The translations under genes and the position numbers were made by a program. A DNA stretch of 64,000 bases from JACDDK01 sp038198445 (GTDB lineage Bacteria; Actinomycetota; Rubrobacteria; Rubrobacterales; Rubrobacteraceae), in contig JBBPZZ010000121.1 in NCBI GenBank assembly GCA_038198445.1, positions 8,603 through 72,602 on the forward strand, written 5' to 3'. This document shows, one piece after another, positions 46,383 to 55,037 of this stretch. Under the pieces are notes generated by a model. That model worked only from the letters and a program-made list of their open reading frames with translations, was not told the origin of the DNA and made no database searches. The first letter of the stretch is position 1; each line of letters starts with the position of its first letter.

Positions 46383-47552
46383 CTAACGCACCGATGCGTC
46401 CGCGTTCCCGCGTTTCAGTGCGAGACGTATCTCATCCAGACACCAGGCATCTTTCTCCCCGGCAAACGCCTCCCGCAGCGCCGCCTCCGAACCGCCGATC
46501 TCCCCAAGCGCCCACGCCGCGTGTCCACGAACGAGCGGCGAAGAATCCTCTCGCAGACAAGAGATCAGCGCCGAAATAGCTTTTCCCAGCTCCTGGTTCC
46601 CGGCCGCCACGCAGCAATTGCGTAGTAGACCGGCGCGGCCGGGACGGGTCAGGGGCGTGCCTGCGAAGCGGCGCTCGAACTCCTCCTCGGTGCGTATCCC
46701 GAGCACTTCCACGATGTCCAGGTACGGTCCCGCCCCGGCGGCCTCGTTAAACTCCGGCCAGCGGCTCTTCGTGGCTTTCGTCTTGTTGTAGGGACAGACT
46801 TCCTGGCAGATGTCGCAGCCGAAGGCCCAGTCTCCGACCTTCGGGCGCAGCTCGCGCGGGATCTCACCCCGGTTCTCGATGGTCAGGTAGGAGATACACA
46901 ACCGGGCATCCACGACGCCGGGAGCTTTGATCGCCCCGGTGGGGCAACGGTCCATGCAGCGGGAGCAGCGTCCGCAAGTGCCCGTCCCGTGAACGTCCGA
47001 TACGAGATCCAGGTCGACGATCAGGTCCGCGATAAAGAAGTAAGAGCCGATCTCACCGTTGATGAGGCATGAGTTACGTCCGAAGAACCCGAGCCCCGCG
47101 TGCTGGGCAGCCGAGCGTTCCAGAAGCGGCACCGCGTCCGTAAAACCGCGGGCTTTGATCCTCCCCCCAAGCTCTTCCTCCAGCTCCTCCCGCAGCCTAT
47201 ACAGCCGCTCCTTGATAACGACGTGATAGTCCTCGCCCCAGGCATACCGCGCTACTCTTCCGCCGCCCTCCGTATTCTCTGGATGGTCCCCCGGATAGTA
47301 CGAAACGCCCAACGAGACGACGCTCCGGGCGCTCTTCTGGAGCTTCTTCGGGTCGGAGAGGAGCTCGGCCGGCCGCTGCATGTAGCCCATGTCGGCGGCC
47401 ATTCCCGCCTCCTGCCAATGCCTCAGGCGCTCGCCGCCCTCTTTGAGAGGCTCCGCGGACGTGACACCGACGAGATCGAAGCCAGCAGCCCGCGCGCGTT
47501 CTTCCAGGATGCGCCGGGCCTCGGCGGGAGCTACTTTTTCGCGGCTTTCCAT
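46383..47552 (-). CDS. queG: Epoxyqueuosine reductase
   Basis: QueG performs the last step of queuosine synthesis, reducing epoxyqueuosine in tRNA with cobalamin and two [4Fe-4S] clusters. The 389-residue product has LGVSYYPGD, the ferredoxin-type sites CGRCSRCMDRCPTGAI and CDICQEVCPYNK, and the WAFGCDICQ region. A C-terminal HEAT-like part (GHAAWALGEIGGSEAALRE) is present. No other queuosine gene is in the window. Confidence 0.95.
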   Translation of the reverse strand: MESREKVAPAEARRILEERARAAGFDLVGVTSAEPLKEGGERLRHWQEAGMAADMGYMQRPAELLSDPKKLQKSARSVVSLGVSYYPGDHPENTEGGGRVARYAWGEDYHVVIKERLYRLREELEEELGGRIKARGFTDAVPLLERSAAQHAGLGFFGRNSCLINGEIGSYFFIADLIVDLDLVSDVHGTGTCGRCSRCMDRCPTGAIKAPGVVDARLCISYLTIENRGEIPRELRPKVGDWAFGCDICQEVCPYNKTKATKSRWPEFNEAAGAGPYLDIVEVLGIRTEEEFERRFAGTPLTRPGRAGLLRNCCVAAGNQELGKAISALISCLREDSSPLVRGHAAWALGEIGGSEAALREAFAGEKDAWCLDEIRLALKRGNADASVR

Positions 47553-47633
47553 AATCGCTCTGATTGTATCCGGTCGTCCGGCCCTTTCAGTCCCGTCGCG
47601 GTAGAATAGAGAACCGGGAAGGAGGTAGTCCGC

Positions 47634-47864
47634 GTGTACGATTGGATCAAGGTTAGCTCGGCCCCTAATGAGACCGCTGCTTTGCTTATGGAGGGGTTGC
47701 TAAACGAGGCGGGTATTCCCGCTCTCATCCAACGAGCCGCCGGTTTCGACATCCCGGACTTCCTCGCCGCCGGCCCCAGGGACGTGCTCGTACCAGAGAT
47801 CATCTTCGAGGAGGCTCGCCAACTCCTGGAGGACACTTCCGGGCTGGGTTCCTGGGCGCCGTAG
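47634..47864 (+). CDS. DUF2007-domain small protein
   Basis: The 76-residue product fits the DUF2007 pattern: WIKVSSAPNETAALLMEGLL, NEAGIPALIQR, and VLVPEIIFEEARQLLED. These resemble a ferredoxin-like PII-type fold and are often encoded near signalling or transport genes, but no function is established that I know. GTG start after GGGAAGGAGGTA, a strong ribosome site. Divergent from queG. Confidence 0.85.
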   Translation: MYDWIKVSSAPNETAALLMEGLLNEAGIPALIQRAAGFDIPDFLAAGPRDVLVPEIIFEEARQLLEDTSGLGSWAP

Positions 47865-47975
47865 CGTGGTGACGGGTTTGCTATCCTACGGGATTGAGGG
47901 AGAGGCGATAGGGTATACGGTTCTAAAGATGCGTGTTCGATTTTATTGAGGCTAATTCGACCAGGAGGGTTTATC

Positions 47976-49376
47976 TTGGCTATATCCACTATCAGTCCGG
48001 TCACGGGTGAGGAGATCGAGAGCTTCGACGAGTTGACGGATGAGCAGATAGACCAGAAGCTCCAACTCGGCGCCGATACGTTCCGCGAGTACCGTAAGAC
48101 TTCCTTCGAGGAACGCTCGCGCATGATGATTAAAGCGGCGGAGATCCTCGAAGAGGAGGCGGAAGAGTTCGGCCGCATTATGACGACGGAGATGGGCAAG
48201 ACGCTTGCCTCCGCCATCGCCGAGGCCGGGAAGTGCGCCCGCGGTTGCCGCTACTACGCGGAGAACGCGGAGAAATTCATGGCCGACGAGGAGATAGAGC
48301 TGGAAGGGGCTCAGACGTTCATCCGCTACCAGCCAATTGGGCCGGTGCTGGCGATCATGCCGTGGAACTTCCCGTTCTGGCAGGTCTTCCGCTTCGCCGC
48401 CCCTGCACTAATGGCGGGGAACGTCGGGCTCTTGAAGCACGCCTCGAACGTCCCGCAATCCGCCCTCGCTATAGAGGACATCCTGCACCGGGCAGGCTTC
48501 CCGGAGGGCGCGTTCCAGACGCTCCTGATCGGGTCCTCCAAAGTCCAGGCCGTTATTGACGACCCGCGTGTCCGGGCGGCGACGCTTACGGGCAGCGAGC
48601 CGGCCGGCCGCCAGGTGGCGGGCGAGGCGGGGGAGAACATCAAGAAGACGGTGTTGGAGCTCGGCGGGAGCGACCCGTTCATCGTCATGCCGTCCGCGGA
48701 CGTGGATAAAGCTATAAGCGCCGCCGTCACGTCGCGGACGCTCAACAACGGGCAGTCGTGCATCAACGCCAAGAGGATCCTCGTCCACGAGGAGATCGCC
48801 GACGAGTTCGAGCGCCGTTACGTGGAGGCGATGGCCGCCCTGAAGGTCGGCGATCCGATGGAGGATGACACGGACATGGGACCGCTCGCCACGGCCCAGA
48901 TCCTCGACGACGTGGACGGCCAGGTCCGAAAGAGTGTCAAGGCGGGGGCGAAGGTGCTGACCGGCGGCAAGCCGGGCGATGGACCGGGCAACTTCTATCC
49001 GCCGACCGTCCTGACTGACATCCCCGAGGACTCGCCGGCTTACCGGGAGGAGATCTTCGGCCCCGTCGCCTCGCTCTTCCGAATCAGAAACATAGACGAA
49101 GCCATAGCGCTTGCCAACGACTCGGACTTCGGACTCAGCTCCTCCGCCTGGACGAACGATTCCGCGGAGCAAGACCGGTTCGTCGACGAGTTGGAGGCCG
49201 GGATGACCTACGTCAACCGAATGACCGAATCCACCCCGGAGGTCCCATTCGGCGGCGCGAAGAACTCGGGCTATGGGCGCGAGCTTTCGTACCTCGGTAT
49301 CCGCGAGTTCCTCAACGTGAAGACGGTCTGGATCGACCGTAGCGCCAAGAGCGCCGGCCAGACAGCGTCCGAGTAG
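47976..49376 (+). CDS. NAD(P)-dependent aldehyde dehydrogenase, succinate-semialdehyde type
   Basis: The product, about 466 residues, has the family core: FPFWQVFRFAAPALMAGN, LTGSEPAGRQVAGEAGE, catalytic Glu in VLELGGSDPFIVM, and catalytic Cys in NNGQSCINAKRI. VPFGGAKNSGYGREL and the C-terminal IREFLNVKTVWID resemble succinate-semialdehyde dehydrogenases (GabD/YneI class). TTG start at 47976 behind CAGGAGGG. The exact aldehyde is inference. Confidence 0.93.
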   Translation: MAISTISPVTGEEIESFDELTDEQIDQKLQLGADTFREYRKTSFEERSRMMIKAAEILEEEAEEFGRIMTTEMGKTLASAIAEAGKCARGCRYYAENAEKFMADEEIELEGAQTFIRYQPIGPVLAIMPWNFPFWQVFRFAAPALMAGNVGLLKHASNVPQSALAIEDILHRAGFPEGAFQTLLIGSSKVQAVIDDPRVRAATLTGSEPAGRQVAGEAGENIKKTVLELGGSDPFIVMPSADVDKAISAAVTSRTLNNGQSCINAKRILVHEEIADEFERRYVEAMAALKVGDPMEDDTDMGPLATAQILDDVDGQVRKSVKAGAKVLTGGKPGDGPGNFYPPTVLTDIPEDSPAYREEIFGPVASLFRIRNIDEAIALANDSDFGLSSSAWTNDSAEQDRFVDELEAGMTYVNRMTESTPEVPFGGAKNSGYGRELSYLGIREFLNVKTVWIDRSAKSAGQTASE

Positions 49377-49449
49377 TATGTGTATCGTCGAGCCCGCGTG
49401 AAAGCTCTTGCTGACACTCGGGCGCAACTCGGGTAGCTTTACTGTTGCG

Positions 49450-49932
49450 ATGAAGACGAAAACACGCAACCGGCTGATCCTTCTGGGCTTCCTCTGGGGC
49501 TTGCTGTTGGCGGTCGTACCGGCCGCCGCAATGGCGCGGCCCTTTCAGCTCTCCGGGTTCCTCGCGGTCGCGCTCGTCTGCGCTGTTCTCAGCGGTATCG
49601 TGGGCACGCTTGCCGCCGGGAAACGGGCCTCGCGGGTCAAGAGCGGCAAGCGCCGCAAGGTCCTGGCGGGCCTGGGGACCGGGTTCTTTCAGGGGCTCGT
49701 CGGCGGGGTGGTCGCGGCGTTTTTGATCTGGGCTTTGATGTCGCTGACTCTTTCGGGGTTCTCGTTGGCGGGTCCGGTAGATGTCTCGGTACTCATGAGC
49801 CCGCGCGTGTTCATGGGAAGTTTCTTCGTCGCGCTCTCTGTTTTCCTGTACGCCGTCGTGGGCGGAATACTGTTAGGACCCGCCTTCGGCACGCTCGTCA
49901 ACCGCTGTGTGAGATTCGAGGAAAGAACATGA
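49450..49932 (+). CDS. Membrane protein, unknown
   Basis: The product, about 160 residues, has four hydrophobic segments (LILLGFLWGLLLAVVPAAA; LAVALVCAVLSGIVGTLAAG; FQGLVGGVVAAFLIWALMSL; FVALSVFLYAVVGGILLGPA), separated by a basic loop (KRASRVKSGKRRK). It overlaps the next membrane gene by ATGA, so the two are translationally coupled and may form a complex. Confidence 0.7.
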   Translation: MKTKTRNRLILLGFLWGLLLAVVPAAAMARPFQLSGFLAVALVCAVLSGIVGTLAAGKRASRVKSGKRRKVLAGLGTGFFQGLVGGVVAAFLIWALMSLTLSGFSLAGPVDVSVLMSPRVFMGSFFVALSVFLYAVVGGILLGPAFGTLVNRCVRFEERT

Positions 49933-50486
49933 TTCTGCGTCTTCTAGGTATCGGAACAGTTTACGGACTGGGGTTCGCCCTCATAAAATCCCTCTTCCCA
50001 AGCCCGATCATACTGCTCATGTTCTCCGACGCGACGACCGGCGATGGCAACCCCGTGCTCCTCGTGCTCGTCTACATGGGGTCGGGCCTTTTGGCCGCCC
50101 TGATTGCCGCGCCCATCTTCGCCGCGTTCCTGTTTCAGCGTCGCAAGTCCAGGGCCGAAGACGGCGACGCGCCCTCCTCGGGATCGAGGTTCGTTTTAAG
50201 CATGAGTTTCGGCCTGCTGATGGGTTTGATCTCCGGCGTTCTGATCCTCGCCGCCTATGCCGCCGGCATACTTCCTCCAGGCGGAGTCCTCGACCCCCTC
50301 AAGCTCATAAGAGCCTCCAACTTCCCGACCGGCACGCCGCTCCTGATCGCCTGGACCCTCGCCCGCGACATGCTCCCCGCTGGCCTGACGGGGCTTTTCC
50401 TCGCTCCCGTAGGCGGTGGTCTATTGCACGGACTCTACGCGGGCGACAGCCCGCTGGTGCAGAAGACCTACGACGAAGACTTCTAG
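49929..50486 (+). CDS. Membrane protein, unknown, paired with the gene upstream
   Basis: The 185-residue product has about five hydrophobic segments (LLGIGTVYGLGFALIKSLF; LLVLVYMGSGLLAALIAAP; SFGLLMGLISGVLILAAYA and others) and glycine-rich helices like its partner. Its stop TAG shares CTAG with the convergent gene at 50483. No family recognised. Confidence 0.65.
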   Translation: MILRLLGIGTVYGLGFALIKSLFPSPIILLMFSDATTGDGNPVLLVLVYMGSGLLAALIAAPIFAAFLFQRRKSRAEDGDAPSSGSRFVLSMSFGLLMGLISGVLILAAYAAGILPPGGVLDPLKLIRASNFPTGTPLLIAWTLARDMLPAGLTGLFLAPVGGGLLHGLYAGDSPLVQKTYDEDF

Positions 50487-50731
50487 ATAATACTTACGAG
50501 CGGAGAGATCTTGCACTCCGCCAGGGCGTAGTCGTCCGTCCGGCGGGCGGAGCGCACCACGTACTCCAGGCAGTTGCTCCGGCAGTCAACCTTGCCGCAC
50601 GGAGTCTCGATGGTCCCCAGGTTCTCGACGACGCGCACCACCGGGTCAAGACCATCGCCCGGCATCGCGTCCTTGCGGCGCACGAACTCACCTTCTTCGT
50701 AATTATCCCGCCCATATCGAACGACCACCAT
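50483..50731 (-). CDS. Hypothetical protein with three cysteines
   Basis: ATG 50731 gives 82 residues: VVVRYGRDNYEEGEFVRR, then TPCGKVDCRSNCLEYVV with three cysteines close together, which may bind a metal. A TACAAT -10 (50743-50738) lies seven bases before the start, so the message may be leaderless. A longer frame from 50764 would include the promoter. Function unknown. Confidence 0.6.
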   Translation of the reverse strand: MVVVRYGRDNYEEGEFVRRKDAMPGDGLDPVVRVVENLGTIETPCGKVDCRSNCLEYVVRSARRTDDYALAECKISPLVSII

Positions 50732-50781
50732 GCCTGAATTGTACACTTGTTTGACCTGGATCACACAAGAAAGAGGAACCC

Positions 50782-50922
50782 ATGCCGAGCCTGGAGGTCA
50801 TGGCGGATGTCTTCGCCGAAGAGAGATACGCTGACAATCAACCCGCTGCCCGCCGGGGCGCGGAAGACCTGCCGTACGCCATACTTCAAAAGCCAGGCAA
50901 CAGCGGGAGGACTAATGAATGA
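50782..50922 (+). CDS. Possible 46-residue leader ORF upstream of the MazG-like gene
   Basis: ATG 50782 follows AAGAGGAA. It encodes MPSLEVMADVFAEERYADNQ and continues to a stop that overlaps the MazG-like start by eight bases. This spacing allows translational coupling. No family is recognised and it may be non-coding. Confidence 0.35.
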   Translation: MPSLEVMADVFAEERYADNQPAARRGAEDLPYAILQKPGNSGRTNE

Positions 50923-51235
50923 CAGGCCAGACCTTCAAAGACGCGTCGCCGGGTTCGTGGAAGAATACGGCCTCGAATCTCCGGTTCAGGCCAGAGTCCT
51001 TGACTTGATATCCGAAATCGGGGAACTCTCGAAAGAGACCTTGAAAGCCACGGGCTATGGCCGCGAAGCATTCCAGAAACCGGAGAGCTGGGACGACGAA
51101 CTTGGCGACGTATTCTTCTCTCTCGTCTGTCTCGCCAACAGCACCGGCGTCGATCTGGAGGCAACCCTTGACGGAGCGCTGGAGAAGTACCGGACCCGGT
51201 TCGCGGGGCGGGGCGGCATAGGATCTGGGGGATGA
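50915..51235 (+). CDS. MazG-type nucleotide pyrophosphohydrolase-like protein
   Basis: The 106-residue product has the helical MazG/dUTPase-2 arrangement with acidic motifs LDLISEIGELSKETLK (EExxE-like) and WDDELGDVFFSLVCLA (ExxD). Such small proteins hydrolyse non-canonical NTPs to NMPs. Start ATG 50915 after GGGAGG; a much longer open frame upstream is not coding. It ends one base before the SDR start. Confidence 0.88.
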   Translation: MNDRPDLQRRVAGFVEEYGLESPVQARVLDLISEIGELSKETLKATGYGREAFQKPESWDDELGDVFFSLVCLANSTGVDLEATLDGALEKYRTRFAGRGGIGSGG

Positions 51236-51236
51236 G

Positions 51237-52016
51237 ATGACGAACGGTTTACGAGGAAAAGTGGCGCTGGTTACCGGCGCCGGACGTCAAGGGGGAATCG
51301 GGGCGGCGATCTGCCGTGCGCTCGCCGCCGCCGGGGCGGATATCCTCTTCACTTACTGGAAAGCATACGATCGGGAAATGTCGCCGGGAAATAGCGAAGG
51401 CGATCCGAAAGCCCTGCGAGAAGAACTGCGCGGCATGGGCGTCCGGGCGGAGGGTATTGAGATGGATCTCGCACTCCCGGAATCTCCGGAGCGACTCCTC
51501 GACGAGGCGGTGGAGCTTCTGGGAGTGCCTTCTATACTCGTCAACAACGCCGCGTACTCGACCCGCGACGGCTTCGAGAAGCTGGACGCCGCGACCCTCG
51601 ACGCCCACTACGCCGTCAACCTGCGGGCCACGGCGCTGCTCTGCGCGGGATTTGCGCTGCGCTTCGACCGGGGAACCGGCGGCAGGATCATCAACCTCAC
51701 CTCCGGGCAGTCGCTTGGCCCAATGATAGACGAACTCGCCTACGCCGCGACCAAGGGGGCCATCGAAGCGCTCACGGTAACGCTGGCGGCGGAAGTCGGA
51801 CGCAAGGGAATAACCGTCAACGCGGTCAATCCCGGTCCCACGAACACCGGCTGGATGACGGAGGAGCTAGCGAGGAAGCTTGCGGGGAAGTCTCCGTCCG
51901 GGAGAGTTGGAGAGCCGGAGGACGCGGCCAGGCTCGTAACCTTCCTGGCGGGAGACGAGACGGCCTGGATCACCGGCCAGATCATCCACTCCGAAGGAGG
52001 TTTCCTCCGCGCGTGA
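51237..52016 (+). CDS. Short-chain dehydrogenase/reductase
   Basis: The 259-residue product has the NAD(P) loop TGAGRQGGIGAAI, VNNAAYSTRDGF (NNAA motif), INLTSGQS with catalytic Ser, YAATKGAIEALT with the YxxxK pair, and VNPGPTNTGWMTEEL. Classical SDR of the FabG-like group. A coenzyme-binding TYWKAYDREM insert is a little unusual. Substrate unknown; a role with the preceding MazG-like gene is not obvious. Confidence 0.92.
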   Translation: MTNGLRGKVALVTGAGRQGGIGAAICRALAAAGADILFTYWKAYDREMSPGNSEGDPKALREELRGMGVRAEGIEMDLALPESPERLLDEAVELLGVPSILVNNAAYSTRDGFEKLDAATLDAHYAVNLRATALLCAGFALRFDRGTGGRIINLTSGQSLGPMIDELAYAATKGAIEALTVTLAAEVGRKGITVNAVNPGPTNTGWMTEELARKLAGKSPSGRVGEPEDAARLVTFLAGDETAWITGQIIHSEGGFLRA

Positions 52017-52123
52017 AACCCGGCGATGCGTCCAGAGCGCGGATTGCTTCCGTATAAGTCTTCGAGATGCGAATGGACGCTACAAAATCCTACAATCACG
52101 AGCACTTGGTTTTGGGGTATTTA

Positions 52124-52152
52124 GACGCATTCAGAACGATGCGTCCTATGAT
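52124..52152 (+). promoter_or_regulatory. Inverted repeat next to a TATGAT -10
   Basis: GACGCAT (52124-52130) pairs with ATGCGTC (52139-52145) around an eight-base spacer; TATGAT (52147-52152) follows at once. The transcript would begin within a few bases of the GTG at 52163. The repeat covers the -35 to -10 space and may be an operator. No good -35 is seen. Confidence 0.5.
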
Positions 52153-52162
52153 ATAAGAGATC

Positions 52163-52582
52163 GTGGCCGAACGTAAGAAACAGCCAAAAGAGGACCGCCG
52201 CGGACTCTTCAACGGTCCGCCCAAGTCCCTGTTCGACGACTACGAGGATGAGATAGAGGTACGCGTAAGAGGTCCGCTCTTCCCGCGGCTGGTATTCTAC
52301 GCGCTGCTCACGGTTTTCGGCATCTCTCTCATGCTGACAGTAGATTGGTTCGGGCTCCTGCTTTTGAACGCGAAGGGTGTTTTTCGTCAGATCGGGGTCC
52401 TGAACGCTCTTCGCGTGATGGCCGCCTTGATGACCGGCATATCCATCCCTTCGGTATTGCTCATGCTTCACTACAAGTTTCTCTACTCCTACACTTCCGA
52501 AGAGAATGTCTTCTTCGCAACGACCTTCTCCATCTCTTTCATGCTCGGGCTGCCCTGCGCGCTCGCCTTTTTCTTCGCCTAG
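52163..52582 (+). CDS. Membrane protein, unknown
   Basis: The 139-residue product has a hydrophilic N-terminus (about 40 residues, basic then acidic: FDDYEDEIEVRVRG) and three hydrophobic helices (LVFYALLTVFGISLMLTV; VMAALMTGISIPSVLLML; FATTFSISFMLGLPCALAFF). GTG start close to the predicted transcript start. No family recognised. Confidence 0.65.
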   Translation: MAERKKQPKEDRRGLFNGPPKSLFDDYEDEIEVRVRGPLFPRLVFYALLTVFGISLMLTVDWFGLLLLNAKGVFRQIGVLNALRVMAALMTGISIPSVLLMLHYKFLYSYTSEENVFFATTFSISFMLGLPCALAFFFA

Positions 52583-52676
52583 CGTTCTTGGTTTTATCCA
52601 ACGGGCCGAAGCGCGAGCCGCGGCTAACCCTTATGCTTGCTTGAAGTCGAAGCCCACCAACGCCCCCGGAGATAAT

Positions 52677-54062
52677 ATGATGAGATTTGAGCGCGAGTTG
52701 TCCGGCCCGAACGAAGTTTTCACCGCCGGGAACGAGCCTTTCCCGCACTACCGGAAGGTGCTGGATGAGATGGAGCGCATGGGGCCGCAAGAGTGGGAAC
52801 GGAGGACCAGCCGCGCCCACGAGAGGCTGTTGGAGGAGCAGCGCGATCTCGGCATCTCCGGCGAGGACAAGGCCCACCCGACGGATTACGTGCCGCGGAT
52901 CATACCCTCGGGAGATTGGGAGGTGTTGGAGCGCGGTCTCATCCAGCGGATGCTCGCGATCAACGAGTGGCTGCGGCGGTTGGAGCGCGGCGATGATGAG
53001 ATCGTGCCGAAGGAAGTCATCGCGTCCAGTTCACTCTACGATCCATCCATCCCCACCCGGTTCGGGGAGGTGCCGAACCGGCAGATGGGCATAGACATCG
53101 TCGCGGAAGAGGGTGATGGCGGCTGGAAGTACCTGGTGATCGAGGACAACGCCAAGATGCCCGTGGGCATCGAACCGATGAGCATGATGCGGTCCCGGAC
53201 CGCCGAGGTGCTTCCCGAGGCCTACGAAGCTCTGTCCGTCCGCTCCCTCGACGACCTGATGGGGCGATTCGGCGAAGTCCTGCGGATGGCCTCTCCGAAC
53301 CCTGACGCTACCCTCGCCATCCTCTCCACCGGCCCGGATGATCAATACTACCTGGACCACAACTACTTTGCCCGCGAGTTGGACGCCATCCTGGCCGAGA
53401 GGCACGAGGTCGAGATGGACCGCAGCGGATACCTGGTCCACAACAAAAGCGGACGCCGGCTGGACATCATCTACGAGCGCATCGAGAGCGGTAGGATCTA
53501 CGACGATATCCCCGGTCTTATAGAGGCCCAGGCTTCGGGCAAAGTACACGCGATCTTCGCCCCCAACCTCGGAATCGCCGACGACAAGGGCGTCTACCCG
53601 TTCATACCGGACATGATCCAGACGTACCTCGGCGAAGAACCTATCCTCAAAAACGCCGAGACCTTCTCTCTAGCCGTTGAGGAAGACCGGCGCTACGTCA
53701 TGGACCACTTCGACGAGCTGGTAATAAAGAGCCGGAGCGGCTGGGGCGGCAAGGACGTCCTCATAGCCCCCGAGGAGTCCAGAGAAACCATCGAGGTGTT
53801 CCGGGAGCAGGTCCAAGAGAATCCCGTCGAATACATCGCCCAGAGGATGCTCGACTTCTCCACCCACGTCCTCTGCGAGACTGAAGGCAACGACTTCAAC
53901 CTGCGCGACTCCTACGCCGACTACCGGATACACGCCCTCGCCACCGGCCCGGAGACCGTAGAGGCCGTCCCCGGCGCCATGACCCGCGTCGCCGCTCCAG
54001 GCAGCAAGCTGGTCAACATCTCAAGCGGTGGCAAAATGAAAGATACGTGGGTGCTGTGCTAG
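52677..54062 (+). CDS. Circularly permuted ATP-grasp protein (DUF404/DUF407 type)
   Basis: The product, about 461 residues, matches the actinobacterial circularly permuted ATP-grasp family: YDPSIPTRFGEVPNRQMGID, YLVIEDNAKMPVGIEP, STGPDDQYYLDHNYFAREL, DIIYERIESGRIYDD, and VIKSRSGWGGKDVLIAP. ATP-grasp enzymes join carboxylates to amines. In other genomes this family pairs with an alpha-E protein and a transglutaminase-like gene; neither is beside it here. ATG 52677 lies behind CCGGAG; the longer frame overlaps the previous gene. Confidence 0.93.
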   Translation: MMRFERELSGPNEVFTAGNEPFPHYRKVLDEMERMGPQEWERRTSRAHERLLEEQRDLGISGEDKAHPTDYVPRIIPSGDWEVLERGLIQRMLAINEWLRRLERGDDEIVPKEVIASSSLYDPSIPTRFGEVPNRQMGIDIVAEEGDGGWKYLVIEDNAKMPVGIEPMSMMRSRTAEVLPEAYEALSVRSLDDLMGRFGEVLRMASPNPDATLAILSTGPDDQYYLDHNYFARELDAILAERHEVEMDRSGYLVHNKSGRRLDIIYERIESGRIYDDIPGLIEAQASGKVHAIFAPNLGIADDKGVYPFIPDMIQTYLGEEPILKNAETFSLAVEEDRRYVMDHFDELVIKSRSGWGGKDVLIAPEESRETIEVFREQVQENPVEYIAQRMLDFSTHVLCETEGNDFNLRDSYADYRIHALATGPETVEAVPGAMTRVAAPGSKLVNISSGGKMKDTWVLC

Positions 54063-54095
54063 ATCTCATCTGATAGGCGATCTGGTTTTTGGTAG

Positions 54096-54518
54096 CTACC
54101 GGCTATTCTCCAGCCCATTCTGGAAAGCGGTCCAGGCCAGGGTGGCGCACTTGATGCGGGAAGGGTATTGGATCACTCCCTTCAGCGCCGCGAGGTCGTC
54201 GTCCTCGGGGAACTCCTCGTCTCCGGTCATCATGGACTTGAAGCGCTGGATCTCGGCCTCCGCCTCCTCGCGGCTCTTGCCGAGTAGCCGCCCGGTCATC
54301 ATCGAGGCCGAAGCCTGTGAGATGGAGCAGCCGCGTCCCTCGAACCCTACGCCGGTTACTTTGTCTCCATCGAAGCTGGCATAGACTGTAACTTCGTCAC
54401 CGCAAAGCGGGTTGAGGATATGTTCCTCCAGGTCGGCGTCCTCCAGGGCGCCGTGATGACGCGGACGCTGATAGTGGTCCATGATCGTCTGCGCGTAAAG
54501 CTCTCGTATCATGCTCAT
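54096..54518 (-). CDS. sufU: SufU-type Fe-S assembly / sulfur-transfer protein
   Basis: SufU accepts sulfur from the SufS desulfurase. The 140-residue product has the three conserved cysteines in NPLCGDEVTV, GRGCSISQASASMMTG and RIKCATLAWTAFQ, plus Asp of CGD, the zinc-binding set. The 19-residue insertion after the second Cys region (EEFPEDDDLAALKG part) marks SufU over IscU. It stands 4.2 kb from the sufCBD operon and no sufS is in the window. Confidence 0.93.
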   Translation of the reverse strand: MSMIRELYAQTIMDHYQRPRHHGALEDADLEEHILNPLCGDEVTVYASFDGDKVTGVGFEGRGCSISQASASMMTGRLLGKSREEAEAEIQRFKSMMTGDEEFPEDDDLAALKGVIQYPSRIKCATLAWTAFQNGLENSR

Positions 54519-54577
54519 GCGGCTGACCCCTCCAGGCGAAAGGGCTCACCGGTTGCTTTAAGCCTCAGGGCCTGTAA

Positions 54578-54607
54578 GTTGTATCTTGTTTCTTCGGAGT
54601 CGTACAA
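54578..54607 (-). promoter_or_regulatory. Candidate sufU promoter
   Basis: On the minus strand TTGTAC (54607-54602), 18 bases, TACAAC (54583-54578), about 60 bases before the ATG. Moderate match to consensus. Confidence 0.35.
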
Positions 54608-54710
54608 CCCTATCTCCCGTGAACTTTTGACGCTTCGTAGAGAATTTTATCAGTCCCCAGGGAGTGGAGGGTTTTGCAATCCGCCGCGCGGTACGCGTTG
54701 CTTTCAGCGG

Positions 54711-55034
54711 TTACTCTGACGGATACAACTCCACCTCCGCGAGCGTGATCAACCCGCGATCGAGCACTTCGCGGATTCTCGGCAGCGCCGCTTCGACCTT
54801 TCCCCGGTCTCCCACGGCCTCCACCACCAACGGCAGGTCCTGGTGGAACCGTAGAGGTTGGCCGGAGATGACGCCGGAGGCCGGGTCGAAGCCCATGATG
54901 CCGTGATGGACGGAGACATCCCGCAAATCCGCTTCTCTAAAGGCGTGGACGATTAGCTCGTGAGCCGGTTGTCCCTCGAAGGTCGCGGAATCTGACAGGT
55001 AGATCCTGGCCCTGACGGCTGTTGAAGCTGCCAC
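54711..55034 (-). CDS. DUF190 protein, distal
   Basis: The 107-residue product has the DUF190 ferredoxin-like pattern ARIYLSDSATFEGQPAHELI, READLRDVSVHHGIMGFDP and DLPLVVEAVGDRGKVEAALP. DUF190 genes are common partners of crcB fluoride channels and resemble PII/CutA-type sensors. It lies three bases after the other DUF190 gene and is the last gene of the fluoride operon. Confidence 0.9.
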   Translation of the reverse strand: MAASTAVRARIYLSDSATFEGQPAHELIVHAFREADLRDVSVHHGIMGFDPASGVISGQPLRFHQDLPLVVEAVGDRGKVEAALPRIREVLDRGLITLAEVELYPSE

Positions 55035-55037
55035 TTT

